Assembly: GCA_027943335.1 (NCBI GenBank)
Contig: BSBK01006751.1
Location: forward strand, 226,001-290,000
Direction: 5' to 3'
DNA length: 64,000 nucleotides
Source of the DNA: Chamaecyparis obtusa
Taxonomy: Eukaryota > Streptophyta > Pinopsida > Cupressales > Cupressaceae
The first letter of the stretch is position 1. The number at the start of each line of letters is the position of its first letter. The translations under genes and the position numbers were made by a program. This document shows, piece after piece, positions 48,255-62,391 of this stretch. The notes under the pieces are model-generated. The model saw only the letters and a list, made by a program, of their open reading frames with translations, was not told the origin of the DNA and did not search any database.

Positions 48255-48682
48255 TGTTAGCTTGTGGTGACTGATCAGGAAAGAACTGTACACTTTTCAT
48301 TCATCCAAATTTTTGGGGTTAACTCGTCAAGCATTTTTTAGTTGACACGTCAAACATTTCCCTAGGTTGACTCGTCAAGTATTTTAGGGTTAACTTGTTA
48401 ACTGACATAAGCCTTGTTATATTGGCTTAGGGTTAGGGATTTCATTATGATGTATGATTTTAGTACTTGCGGCAGAATTGAGCTGTAAGGGATTACAGAT
48501 TGTGATCAGGTTGTAATCACTGGATAATAAAATATTGGACTCATTGTTGGTGGACGTAGCCCAAGGATTGGGTGAACCACGTTAAATCTTTGTGTCTTGT
48601 GTTCTCTTCTATGTGGTTTATTATTTTCTGATATTGGTTATATTTGCACATAATTATTATTTCTACCTTGTTAATCCTAACA
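48255..48682 (+). mobile_element. Solo LTR in pseudogene B, copy 2
   Basis: TGTTAG...CTAACA ends with GATTT duplications at 48250-48254 and 48683-48687. It was carried along by the 26.3-kb duplication and is not an independent insertion. Confidence 0.85.
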
Positions 48683-51600
48683 GATTTCAGGATTCAATTT
48701 CATGTCAAATCTTGGGAGTCTACCACTAAACTCCAATGTTGGTTGATTGGGTCATTTTTAATGTGTACTCTTCTCTTTGTTGCATGTTTGATATTCTACT
48801 ATTGTTTCTTCCCATTCTTTTATCCAAAGTTTTTTTTATTGACAATATTAGTTTTTATAGCTCATTGGTTGCATTCCTATCTTTAGATCAAATTTTTTTC
48901 CCAATAGATTCAATGACACTAGCAACAATAGATATAACCTGTTTATTTAATGCATCTTTTTTATTTCATTTCACATAAATGCCTAACTTTTTTATTACTT
49001 TTCTCATTTTCCACATTCTCGTCAATTGAATCACAAGTTGACATTGAAATGCTAGTTTTTTTCGATTGAAATTTTTTGTGTATATTTCATTAGCATAATT
49101 TCTTATTTGTCTCCAAGATATCTTAGTAGGAAGATCATGATTCCAAAACATTACTTTTGATTTATTTTTTAAAATCATTATTAAAATCACAAGAATTTTT
49201 ATTTACACCATGTTCACAAATATTTTCATTTTCATCTAGGGCAGGATTCTCATTTTCAACAACATGAGGATTTTCATTTGCACCAACAAAAAGATTTTCA
49301 TTTTCAACAAATTGGGGGAGGAATTTCAATTTCAAGGTCTCTTTGAAAAGTTATGCTATGAATTGAAACAATTTCAGCATTTGTATATACTTTTAATAAA
49401 TCACAATAAAGGGTATCATCTATAATCATAGTTTCCCTATCATTCAAAGGTGGATTTGAAGATGCACTTGAAATTGTGTCTATTGTCACATTTTATACAA
49501 CATTGAAAGGTGTTTTCAAAGACATACTTGGATTAGTGTCTATAATCATATTGTCTTCCACATTCACTTCTTTGACATTTGCATTTTCTACATCTATCGA
49601 ATCCCCCATGGTATCTTTAGTGTTTTTCTCTTCAATTTTTGTGGATCCAGATGCTTCATTATTATTCATTTGTCACATCCTCATTCTTATATCTCTTTGA
49701 CATTTGGCCTCCTTCTCTTTCTCCACTTTAATTTCCTCGGGAGTAATAGTCCTCCTTTCCTCCTCTTCCGACGTTGTTTGAATCCCATGATTAACAAATT
49801 TTGAATAACAATTGAAGTCAATAATGAAAAATGTTTCCAATGATTTTATCCTTCTAAAATGCTCCAATATTCTCCTAATGATTTACTCCTTCCAATCGTG
49901 AATATAATATTGCATCAACAAGAGAAGAATTTTTTTAAAAATACATAAATGGTTACTATCTATCATACTTGAAAGGACATGTGATGTTGCAGTATAAGTT
50001 TGTAGTAGATTTTTAACAAAAGGTTAAAAAATGGAATGCAACCCTGTTCCTAGAATGTTATCTCGTTCTCTTTTTTATATGTTGTAAATTTTTAAAAATG
50101 GAATGCAACCTCGTTGCATAAATGCAACCCCATTTTATAAAATTTAAATTTCCACCTTGGGAATATCTTTAGGTTTTGGCTTGGGAAAAGGTTTGGTCAA
50201 CTAAACCATAACCTTGGATCTAGTTTGATCTAAACCTTAGAAGCCATCTCAGTATTAAAATAAAATACACAATTTGGACAAATATTTGAATACATTTTCT
50301 ACAAAATATCTTGACAAAAAAATCCATTATAGATGAGACTATGTAGATTCTAAATATTATTTTATCTATTTTCAATCAATTTCTACTTAAACAAGTGCAA
50401 AAACTTGAAATAACAAACTTTATTCTTATTTTAATAACTTTTTTATTTTTACATTTTTTGAAAAACAAATTATATTACATCAAACCATAGACAATTCTAT
50501 ACAATTTTTTTTAAAAAAATTTAAAAATGATAATTTTAGGTCAAATTATGCTTGTTGTACATGAGAGGTTTTTAAAACAACAATTATGCCCAATAAAAAA
50601 TTAATAGAAAAACATATTCAGGAAAAAAAACTATAGAAAAATATTGCAATCAATCTTGAGTATGTTACATACCATTTCCCAAAAGGATTCAAATAAATAA
50701 TCTCATTCAGATCAAATTATGATTATCGTACATAGGCATGGTATGGTAATCAAAAAAATGACTTTTAAAATATTATTTTCAATAATGACTATTGAAAATT
50801 GATTTGTATCATCTAGGTATTTACACAAATTATATATTTGGAAAGTAGACTTCAAGTACTACAATTCCTATTATTGAATTTTTTTCAGATTCAATCTCTA
50901 AGTGCTTCAAATTTTTAAGTCAAACAAGACATATTTGAAAAAATAGGAAAAACAATTCCACTTTTGAGCCAAAAAGTAGATTCAACTTCTTGTTGGCATC
51001 CAATGGTGCTTTTTATTGTCTTCTTCATCGTAACAATAAATATTCTCTTTCTAATTGTATTGAATTTAGACAATTTTTTAAAGATTTAGTAGATAGAAGT
51101 CTTATTTGTTTAACAACAAATCTTATACTTTTCTTGATATAAAAAACATGCACTAGCATTCTCTTCACCTATTATGTTGCTCCACGCCATATGATCTTAC
51201 TAGCCCACCTTATTGGGGGCTCTTTGTTTTGAATGATGTTATGCTTTAATTTTCAATATTTATTTGTGAGCAACGTAATAATTACCTTTCCTTGTCTTTC
51301 CACACGAGGGGTAAGGGTTTTCTTTCTAGTTCCCTATCTTTTCAAAATACTCATTATCTCTTTGTTGACTTGTATCTTTTATCACACGATGTCCTTACTT
51401 TCTTATACTTGTTTGTTGTATGCAAGGACTTTCATCCTTCTTTACAACCTCTTCCTTGCTTGGAAGTGTATGTCTTCTATAAAATATCTATCTTGTAGGG
51501 TACATAATGTGTTAACATTTCCCTTCCCTTTTCCCTTAGGGAAGGGGTTTCATTTCTCAATGTCTCGTCCTTTTCTAAGGATTCATTTTCCTTAGTGGAG

Positions 51601-52276
51601 TGGTGTTTGTTTAGTATGTGATATCCTTTCTTTAATAGAATTGTTTGTTCAATAAAGGATTATATCTTATATAAGAGGTGTCTATCCTTGATCACAACCT
51701 CTTCCTTGTTTGCAATTACATGTCCATTATAGACAAATCCCCATACTTTGGGTCTTAAAGTGTGTCATCATTCATAAAGAATCCAATTTTATCTAGCAAT
51801 AGGGATAAAAGGGTGCAATCTTGATCTTCTTCCCCTCTCTTTGTCAAAGATGTCATTTTTGTTCAAGAACTGCTCTTGCGGGTAGATGTCAAAGATATTT
51901 TCCTCCTAAGCATCCCTTTACGCTTGTTGAAAGATATGTTTTTACACATTTGTCTCTCCCTTGTCCTCGAAGTAGCCATCACCATTTGGCTAAGGTTGCA
52001 TGTACATTATTTCCTAAAAGATATATCCTTTTTATTGAAGGTGAGTATCCTTAATCTACTTTAACTTAAGATGCCATCATAGTTCTATTTTTTCATCTCA
52101 AGGAGGGGAGCATATATGCAGTCTCCTTGTGTATCATATATTGAATTCCTTATAGATGGTGTTTTCATTGGGGTAATAGTTTTCAATGTTTTTAAGCGTA
52201 TTCCAATGGAAACATCATTTTCCTTGGGACAGTCCTTTATTTTCATATTTCCTTGGATATAATGTTATTTTTAGAT

Positions 52277-52291
52277 CTCTCTCTCTCTCTA

Positions 52292-52352
<61 letters not shown>

Positions 52353-52364
52353 AACACACACACC
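52277..52364. repeat. Compound microsatellite (CT)7 AT (CT)11 (CA)18, copy 2
   Basis: Counted directly. Two CT units fewer and one CA unit more than copy 1 give the net 2-bp shortening of this unit. Confidence 0.95.
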
Positions 52365-52410
52365 ATGAGAATGTGTACAAGATTGTACTCTTGCTAAAGT
52401 AGGGGCTAAA

Positions 52411-53406
52411 TGTAGCATCATAAAATGTAGACACTTCCTAAGGTGTCCAATTCCACACTTTCTTAGCACCCATTTTAGTGTGTGCTTAGTATTACATGCA
52501 CAATAAGACTTTCATATGCATTTAATTTACAAATATTTAAATATTGTCCTCTCTTAGTTTAATTTATACGTGGACCCTAAATTTTAGGCGTGGCCCCTTT
52601 ATTATTTCATTCATTATCACCTCTTTCATACATAAGCCCTATTTCATTATGGGGGGCCTTTCGTATTTATTTTGATTTCAAACCTCAATTCTGTAAGCAA
52701 AATTTGGGCATCCCCATATTTTAATTGATTCTTGATTTAAATTTACCCCTTGATTGACTAGAATAGGGTACCCTATAAGGCATAGGGTGAGAGAGGTCAT
52801 CCCATGCATTAGGAGGCACTTAATTCCTCGTAAAATTGGCCCAAATTTAAATTGGAGAATGGTCTCCTAATTTTAGAAGGATATTGAAAATCTAGTAAGC
52901 CACCTTAGAGTTTTGATCCTTGAAATGACTTAGAGATGTATAAAATCAATGCTACCTTCCTCGTTTTGGGAGGGACATCATTATCCAAGTTTTATAATCA
53001 CAAGAAAGCATTCAAGACATTTCATCCTTAATCTTGTGGAAAGCTACACCAATCATTATGCAAGCACATCTTTTGTGATGTCCTTTTAGGTCTTTGGGGA
53101 GTCATGTTACTGCATCAACACTGTGATCTCATTTCAAGCATAATTGCATTATTCAACATATAAGACAACTTATTTCCTTATTCATGCCTTTGATAATAGT
53201 ATAATGCTTCCCTTTTTTGATCATTTACATTTCAATTTCAATGCAGGGGCTTGATTGAGGCAAAGCCCTTCCTCCCAAAATTTTCCATATTTTTTTGTGC
53301 ACATGTGATAGGTGGCACAATTGTGGAAAATGATATTGAAAAATCTTACATAGAGTTATAGGTGGTAGAATTTTCATTAGAATTTGTTTGGTCTAAGATG
53401 TCTCCC
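52411..53406 (+). repeat. LTR-like 1-kb repeat, copy B (array copy 2)
   Basis: Duplicate of 26115-27110, again directly preceded by the purine-rich AAAGTAGGGGCTAAA. Confidence 0.6.
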
Positions 53407-54529
53407 AAGGCCTCAGGCAAGTCTAGTTGTCTGTACCCTCAATGTATTAGCACTTGAGCCTCCTTGAGCCTAGTGGATCAGCTTTCCTTCCAATATATGA
53501 TCAGAGATAGTTGTGAGCTTAATAGTTTTTCCATTCATCCTAGTGAAAACCCCTCACATCCCATTTTATTTCATTACAGGATGAAAGATGGTTTTGAAGA
53601 CATTGAGGCTTTAAAAATACTATGATAGGGATGATAGAGGAGATAAATATGGGTAAATAAGTGTAGTTTATAAAAGGTTAATGCATGAAGGGACACATAA
53701 GAGTCAATGCCAATAAAAAAAAAACTTGACAACGCAAATTACCAATCATTCACATTCATTCAACAAATGGAAAATAACTAAGGGCAATTAGAATTTGGTG
53801 AATGAAAACTTTTAAAGGGAAGTAAGGACTAAAAAAGTTAATTTATGATGCAAATAGGATTATAAAGGGCATGAAGGTAGAAGGTAGTCACAAATGGTTT
53901 TTTTTTATTTATAGGTAAGGTAGTCACAAATGTTGTGCGGAGTATCTAAATGAAATAAATAAAGGGGACTGAGGTTAAATGATATTCAATGGTTTTAAAA
54001 TATGAAATAGACCTAAAGGAAAATTTATGACAATGCACAAGTAGTAGAGATGTTTTTCAATCAATTAAAGGTCCTTAGAAACTTGAATTTTAGTATCAAG
54101 GTTTATGAAAAGGGTTTAAAGCATGACAATGAGAAAATAAGATGGACAGTTTTGTTTAAGAGAAATTAGTAAGGTTAATAAAATAGATGTCATGAGATTC
54201 AATATAGAGTTTGATTAATGTATGGAGAAAATACTTACTAGGAAAATCTTGCTATGGCATCAAAAATCAAATGGCAATCCAAATAGACCTTGGTGTTTAT
54301 ATTACGTTCAATTATCCAAAAATAGTAAGTTAGTACTTGTACATAAACTGGGAAAGTTTTCCATTCAAGGTAGATTGTTCAAATCAATTTTAATAAAAAA
54401 ATAGTAAATGCCATTTTGAATATTACAAAAAAGCCAAAGATGACATATATTTTTGGGGAAAAAAAGCATATTGACATGTGGAAAGGCATTTGAACGTGAA
54501 AGTGGATAGGTGGAAAGTTTGGAAGGGAG

Positions 54530-55316
54530 TGTTAGGAGGGGATTGAAAAAGAGAAAATGGGAGTTACTTTCTTGGCTTGCAAGACTTTTCTCCTTCTAGG
54601 CATGGGATTTGGGCACCCAAGAATGTCTTTGAATAAGTTTTCTATATATATGGTTATGGCTTGCAACATTCATGCATTCCATCTTGTCAATTCTAATTAG
54701 TTGATGTTATTATATCTTTAGAGGTTGATAACCCAATGGAGAAGAATCTCCAAGGATAATAAACTAAAGAGACTGGTTCTGAAAGATTGTGATATAGAGG
54801 ATTTATAGGAGCAACCTCATCTTGAGGTTGTATTTTTGCCGAATGTTTTCCAATTGCAACATTTTCTTTGATCGTTTGCAATAATTGTGTAAGAGTTTGT
54901 ATACACATGTTTGAGATGAATACTCTAGTTTGTATTGTTGTTAATAATAGTATATATTTTAGTTCATTTGTTATTGTTAGAGTTATTTTATATTTATTTT
55001 ATTGTCAAGCACAATTGTGAGAAGCTTGGAGAGTTTGTTAAGAAGTTGCAATGGTTTTCTTGTGTGTTTGAGCTCCAAATTTGGGGACCCTGATGTAATT
55101 TGTACAATATATAATGTTTTTCCCTATTTTTAACAATAAAGATGATTCTAAAAAATATGTTAAAATATATAAAATACATTATGCATCAGTTTGCACAATA
55201 TTTAGTTTTAGTTTGGAGCATTTGGTGAATATTTCAAATTACCCAATTTCTCTATTTTTATTCATTTGCAAATCTAAGTTTAAAGTTTGTTTAATAATTT
55301 GGAAAAGGTTATTACA
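54530..55316 (+). mobile_element. 5' LTR of the Ty3/gypsy element, copy 2
   Basis: TGTTAGG start and TTATTACA end, as in copy 1. Confidence 0.6.
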
Positions 55317-55317
55317 G

Positions 55318-55330
55318 TGGTATTAGAGTC
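55318..55330 (+). promoter_or_regulatory. Ty3/gypsy primer binding site, copy 2
   Basis: TGGTATTAGAGTC, one base after the LTR end. Confidence 0.7.
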
Positions 55331-55452
55331 ACATTATTTCTAGATTGTGGGGTTTAATGTGATTGGCGTTTCCTAGTAAAAGAGACTTCGTATATCTAAG
55401 GCAAAAGTGAAATAAATCTTTAGTAGTGAGCTTCATTATTGAAGAGGCAATC

Positions 55453-58086
55453 ATGGCTAAAGAAGGAAGTAGAAAACAAAAGTCAATAGAGGATGAAGAA
55501 AGAGAATCTTTTGTTGTAGTAGATATATTGGTATTTGTTGTAGAACAAATGTGCTCACAAAAAAATAAGAAGGGTATTGAATAAAATGGATCAATAGGAA
55601 ACAACTCTAAAGAAAGAAAATCAACCTTCAATTAAAAGACAATCAAAGATGTTTTCCTGCATGATAATGAAGGGGAAAGAGATATCCCTATCATCACAAC
55701 ATAAATATCTCTGATTGAGGTAGCTGACAAATGGTACAAGGATTTTGTCAAATAATCTAAGGATTTTAAAGTAGCCATTCCATTTGAGAAATTTATGGAA
55801 ATTGATGAAAAGGATCAAAGAAGGAAAGAATGAGATCAAAGTGGAAAATATCTAAATAGTAAGTTGAATAATATTTTAGCTGCAATTTTTTATGGAACAA
55901 ATAAAAACTTTGATACTTACAAAAAAGTTAACCTTTTTCACTCCTAGTCCCATTAAAGAGAAGGATGTCATTTAGTACATAACATTGCATCTTGAAGGAG
56001 CTATTTGTGATTGGTGGTACCATGGTATGACATCTCAAGGTCATAAACTAGGTAAATTCTTTTGATGATTTCAGTTGACTATCAATAGATAGATTTGAAC
56101 TCAAAGATAAAGAGGAGTATTTTAAAGAATTGTTTAGTTTAAAACAAACAAATTTTGTCAGTGAATAACACATTGAGAATTTTAAAAAGATTGTTGTTAT
56201 GGTGCCAAATGAGTCAAAAAAGAGGATTATATAAATCTCCATTTAAGGTCTTGAAGAACCTGAAAAAGGTTTGGTTAAGGCTTTCTCACCCTTAACCTCG
56301 TAGGAAGCAACTGAAAGAAGCTTGCAACTTGAGATTTTTATGCCAAATAGATTTGTACCTCATCAACCCAAACCACCAAATGCTTAGAAACAAAAAGAGA
56401 ATATTCAAGAAAGTGCTCATTCAATTCCTCCATCAAAGACTATGCTAAAAACATCTAGTAAGAAGGTGGATGAAGTGATAAAGTTTAAACTCTAGAGGAA
56501 AAAGCTTTGCTTCACTTGTGGAGAACCATGAGCTCTATGACATGGATGATTAGGTAAGGGACACATGCATTTTATTGAAATTATTCCAAATTTTGATATA
56601 TATGGTAATGAATACTTAAATAATGCCAAATTAGAAGTATAAGCAACAAAAGAAAGAGAAAGGAGTAAGGGAGTCACCATGGTGACTTTATTTGGAGCAC
56701 CTAAATATCATTCATTCAAAGTTCAAGAAGTTATAATTGGTCAAATAATAATCATTTTCATTGATAGTGGTGTAACCCAAGACTTTATAAATTATGGTTA
56801 TGTTCTTAAAAGAGGATTGAATACACGAGAATTTGAAAACTTAAATGTTACTGTTGTTGATGGTTTCACCATACCTTGCACTCGAGTGGTTCAAAAACTC
56901 AAAATGACTTTGGGTGACTATGAGTTATATGATGATTTTTACATGGTATAAATTAAAAAAATTACCATTTTATTGGGTATCCACTAGATGCATGCTATTG
57001 GATGATATTATACAAATGAGCAAATTAGGGAATTCAAAATTCATTCCAATAGGAAAGAAATTTTGTTGAGAGGTCTATAAAATGGAGTTCCTATAGTGAT
57101 TTCTACTAAGAGGATGAATAGTATGGGAAACAAAAACCATGATCCAAACTACAAGATCTTCTAAGAAACAAGGTAAAATCAATTTTGGGTAAACATAGTC
57201 AACTTTTCAATGATTTGCCTATGAGATTACCCCTCGACAGGGGATTTGAGTGCATGTGGTTGAGTTACAATAGGGAACTAAACTTGTTATCACAACCCCT
57301 TATTAAAATCAAAGGGGCTATGAGGAGGAATTAGAGAATATTATTACTGAGCTTCTTTACATGAGTCTCATTAGGTCAACCTCTATCTAATTTTCTTCAT
57401 CTAAGGTTCTTGTAGAAAAGAAAGATGCCACAATAAGAAAGTACATATAATATAGAGCATTAAACAATATTACCATCAAGAATAGATGTCCCATTCCAAT
57501 GATAGATGAAATTATTAATAAGTCACATATATTAGTGTATTTTTTAAAGATTGAACCAAGGTTAGGTTACCACCAAATCCTCATGATAAAAGAGGATGTA
57601 GAGAAAAATACTTTCTGGTATCACTATGGACATTTTGAAATTTTTATCATGCCATTTGGCCTCACAAAAGTACCAAAAAACTTTTGAAATTACATAAATA
57701 AGGTATTTGGTAGACAAATCAGGGAATTTTTTCAGGGTTCTTTTATGTTATTTTGATTTCTATAAAAACATAGAAAGAACATTTAGAGCACTTGGATATT
57801 GTTTTGGGTATCTTGGATTATCATTCCTTATGTGCCAAGTTATCAAAATGTGATTTTGAGGTGACCAAAATTTTATATCTGGACATGTTATAAACTTCCA
57901 GGGAGTGCAAATAGACCAATATAAGATTGAGACAATCTTTTATTGGCCCTCACCAACCAATCTTACTTAGCTAAGAGATTTCTTCAGGTTGTATGGTTAT
58001 CGTAGAAGATTTGTCAAATTTTTCTCTCAACTTGTTGCCCCTTTGAATGGTTTAACCAATAACATTGGTGGAAGTAGCTTTTTAAC
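55453..58086 (+). pseudogene. Broken Ty3/gypsy gag-protease-reverse transcriptase, copy 2
   Basis: Protease piece 56679-56951 (IDSG) and RT piece 57499-57687 (LGYHQI, FGL). The same lost FDD box and the same abrupt right end as in copy 1. Confidence 0.85.
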
Positions 58087-58835
58087 AATAATTTTTTTTT
58101 GCAAAAAAATGAGTTTGTGTGCCCAGGGTAAGCTACTTTGACAAAAGGCCAAAATTGGACTATAAAGGGTCATAAATAGCTCCCCCCCCCCAACACACAA
58201 GCATCTAGGGGATGGTGAGTGTTCGTCCATGTGTTTGTTGTCTAAATAAGAAGAAAAAAATAGGTTCTTACACCGCTACCACAAGCAATAGCCATCAAAC
58301 CCAAAAGAACCATGTGCACAAGATAAAAATGCTTAATAAAAACATACCTACATTTATATTTGAATTTTTTTCTTCTTACGAGGAAAGAATTTTTTGCAAG
58401 CACTACATCATGGTTTTCCCTCAAACACTTGCCATTTATATTATAGATTATTTGCTACGTCGTCTCCCTCTTTTCCTTTTGTGGGAGGAAATGTAGATTG
58501 GATCTTTCTGATGAATCTAGTTCATAGGGGTATTAATGATAAGACCTCCACACATCACTCATTTTATCATTGGTATAAGATATTTGTTTGCATTCCCTAT
58601 TTTGGAGAGGATCTTTGTCTTGTTGGGTTTTCTCCCTTTTTCCATTTGTGAGAGATCATTTGTTCATGGGTACCTAACATCACTAAGTTGTTGCCACCCA
58701 TATTGGATCAACATATTGCATAGTGCATTGTGATTTAGGATCTTGTATCATTTTCATAATAATTTTGTATCCCTAAGTTGCACTTAATGGGGATGTTAGT
58801 GTGAATGATGTTATTTTCTATTTAGTCATTAGTGA

Positions 58836-59306
58836 GAACGTATTCACATGTTAAGTGTACAAATATCCTGAGTTACTATCCTTATATCCTATGTAGCATT
58901 ATAGAAGTTCCTCGTAATGGGGAAAAATCACATTATTTACTTCTAGATATCTATACATTCAATATTTGCATCATGCATTTGGTGTTTTTATTGAAAGTGT
59001 TGCCATCTCATTGAAAAAGATACATATCAACATCTTTTGCAAGGTTATTTTATATCTAGTAAATTGTAGGAAACTATTCACATGTTAAGTTTACTAAGAA
59101 TCATATTAATTATTTGTGTATCTTAGGTGTCATTTATAGAAGCCAGTTACAATTGGTCCATGTCTCATTATTTACTTTTAGTTGTCCAATCATTTAATAC
59201 TTGTATCTTGTATTTAATATTTATATTGAGAGTAGTTGTCTCATTACATAGTATTAAGACACATGTCAGCATATTGTATAATTCTACCTCATACCTTACA
59301 TGTATT
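58836..59306. repeat. 235-bp tandem duplication, copy 2
   Basis: Same two diverged units as in copy 1. Confidence 0.7.
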
Positions 59307-60986
59307 AGAAAGACTTCTCATCATACATTAAAAATTTAACCATTATTAATATATGCATTATTTAAGTAATTTGTCTTGTCATTCTCTCCTGTGGAAGATA
59401 TTTTATCTACCAAGGATCATTGGGGGTGTTGAGGAGTCATTTACACAGTCATTTATGGTATGAGTTTTATAGACATCTTCTTGTATTGGAGTGATCACAT
59501 GGCTTGAAGATCACATTTGGTGCATTTTGGGGTTAGGTTAACCTCCCAATTGAATCCAAGGTGTTAGGAAAAGTCAATATTAGCTTTTGTTTCATCAAAT
59601 TTTGACATATTCAAAATTATGAGGGTTTGAAGATAGGGCAAGATGTTGATTTGGGAGGTAGTTAAAATTCCAAGACACTTTGGGTCAAAATTGACCCTTC
59701 AATTATATGTAGAAGGCCTATACATCCTAAAATTTAATGTCAAATCATCAAAATTTGAGACTTTTTTCATATGAAGCTTCAAATTATTTTCACCATTTTT
59801 TTTGCTTGCATAATTTTGTACAAGGTTACACACTTGCTTCCACCAACACTGCACCTACACTGTAGAAACAAGTGGATTGCCATAATTTAGGGGCATATTT
59901 AATGAAATATTACACCTGTGTTATTGTCTGCATCATCCTTCCTTCTACAAGTTCAAGTACAAATGACTAATTTGTTCAACACAACCTAAGAATTTTGGAT
60001 TGATTGTGGAAAAAAGATTTTATAAATCAAACGATGGATCCTCATAAAAGGATGAATGAAACCCTAGTTAAAAACCCTAAATAAATTTTAAATTAGAATG
60101 CACCAAGTGTCACAATCATAATGAATGGAATGAATTAAGCTATCACTAGCCTAATTTCATAAAACAAAAAAGTACCCAAGTTTAGCTTAAGTTAATAAAG
60201 TAATTATAGGAGCTAATTAATTAAATAATTAATTCATGACCTATTTATTCCTCTAGAGATTTCCATGCACAAGTTTATGAAATAGTTGGAGGTTGTATGG
60301 GAAAAAATGGTTGTTTAACAAGGAGGAAATCAAACCATTTTAAAAAGGACTGATACAATTCTTGAATATATACAATGAAGATGTGCCAAATGAAGAACCA
60401 AATAATGAGGTGAAGAAACTATTGCATAAATGACTGAGACTATTTTTCTATGGAATAGTTAGATCCATCAATGAGATCTAGAGATTGATTCTTCCATTAG
60501 ATAGGGAGACCTTGATCAGTTTAGTAAGATTTATTTTTTCTAAAAAACTAACTCTTTACTTTGATAGCAATGTATTTGTGCATTGTATAACATTAGACAC
60601 CTTATCACGTGTGTCTAGACTTTAGTAGTTATTATGTTGTGTATCAACAACTACATCAACCTGCTTAGATCCACACATATCAATATTTTTGTAGCTCTTC
60701 TTTCTCTTTTTGAGTTGGATATGCCCTCGCTCGTGCTTCTTTAAATTATGAACTTGGATGTGATTAATTTTATATGTTGTCCCATGAATTGATTGTTTCT
60801 CTACTTAATATATTTTTTGAACTAAATTTAATATATTAAAAAATAATTGTAATCTTATTCCTTTAAAGCTTTAAATTTTCAACTAACTATATTATTATAT
60901 ACAATAAAAATATAGAATATACTATGCAAATTAGATAAACTAAAGAGATATTTGGTCTTGTGTAAATGTATGTCACCTACATAGTC

Positions 60987-61020
60987 TTGATTGAGAAAAT
61001 GTTGTTTTGATTGAGAAAAT
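60987..61020 (+). other. Array junction between copies 2 and 3
   Basis: Identical to the first junction: TTGATTGAGAAAAT at 60987-61000 and again at 61007-61020, with the break between 60999 and 61000. Confidence 0.9.
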
Positions 61021-62391
61021 AAAATATACATTAGGAGGTCATTTGAGGAACATTGCCCATAAGAGCAGAAATCTCAAAGTTAGTTTGAATGTATATGTTA
61101 CGTCGAAGTCTTCTTTGTGATGCATCAACGACATAAGTTTGATCGATGATTCACATCAGGGAATCAATGAACATCGAAGGAAGAAATAAAGATTAGGTCA
61201 ATCACATAAGTTACTCTGATGGTCCTAATTCGAAGTAGTATCAAAGAAATAGTCTGGAATCGAGGGTAATATTATCAAGGAAGCATCAGTCATCGATAAA
61301 AGGCATGAAAGCCACAATGAAATGGTATGTTGCAACGATATCGATAAAAGATTTGGGAGTTACACCAACAAAGATGAATGAAGTAAACAAATGATGGGTT
61401 ACATATCGGCGAGAGTTTCACCGATCTCATGTAGCATCGAGGAAACTATCACCATCGTAGCGAAGGAAAAATGCTATACCAATCACTAGAGTTACCTTGA
61501 TGATAACATTGTGATTGCATGGGAGAGACGGGTGATGGATTCTTACAAAACATAAAATATAAATGGATTACTATTCATTGGAGAGACTTTCATAGTCAGT
61601 TTGACTTTTAAAACCTAACCTGATATAGTATATTACGTTGATGCACCTACTAAACATGGTGATATAGTTTAAATTAGAAGAACAATTGTTATGTCTCAGT
61701 GATAGAGCATATCGGAGAAACACAATGAATCGTTACAAGTTTTCAATTTGTCCCTTAACTATTATGTTACTCTGATGATGAACATAAGGTGATTTATGAA
61801 GAGAAATTTGTAGAGGTTACTCTAAGGCACATTTCTAGGGAAAGAAAGGAACAATAAATGAAATGCTCATCGGGGAAATATCATACCTTCTCTGATGAGG
61901 CAAAGAAGAATAAGAAAGGGGAGAAATGAATAAATGGATGAGATCAGTGAGAGTTATCCTGATTGATTAAAAGGGATTCAAAAGGCACTCTCAATTAAAG
62001 ATACATACCAGTAGTCCCAATGATTCAATAACTAACTCATAAAAGTGGTGCCAATGAGGGAGATCATATCGGCACAACACAGAGGAGGATCTCAACTATA
62101 AGAATTATAAATGTCATTTCAACATTTTCAAAATTCGAAAAATTGGTGCATTAATGACTAGTGTGTGAAATTAATTGCCCCCACAAACAAATGGCTCTAT
62201 AATTTGTTGATCAAAGTGAAATTTACTAGAAAGAAATCCTTCTCAGCAGGTATTTTGGATAAAAGGAGACAAAAATATTCTCAGATAGAGAAGGAGCATT
62301 ACACTTTGGTCATTCTCAAGTAAGTTTGATCTTCTCCAGTATTTGTAAGAAGCCTTTGTGATAAAATTTAACTATCTACATTACAATAAAA
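61000..62391 (+). repeat. Truncated leader repeat of pseudogene C, copy 3
   Basis: Equivalent of 34704-36095, with the same 5' truncation at the junction as copy 2. Confidence 0.45.

Larger units (their letters stand above)
46038..49888 (-). pseudogene. Pseudogene B (transposase-like), copy 2
   Basis: Carries the same damaged middle box (47119-47139), the intact-looking HGKGEHDG box (about 47002-47031) and the same internal solo LTR. The candidate intron is 46441-46541. Confidence 0.65.
34704..60999 (+). repeat. 26.3-kb tandem unit, copy 2 (26,296 bp)
   Basis: Full second copy. Coding-frame remnants, stops and homopolymer runs that I compared are identical to copy 1. Stretches equivalent to the unassigned ones in copy 1 are 39089-39565, 40389-41455, 44649-45688, 49889-52276, 53407-54529, 58087-58835 and 59307-60999. 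Confidence 0.95.
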
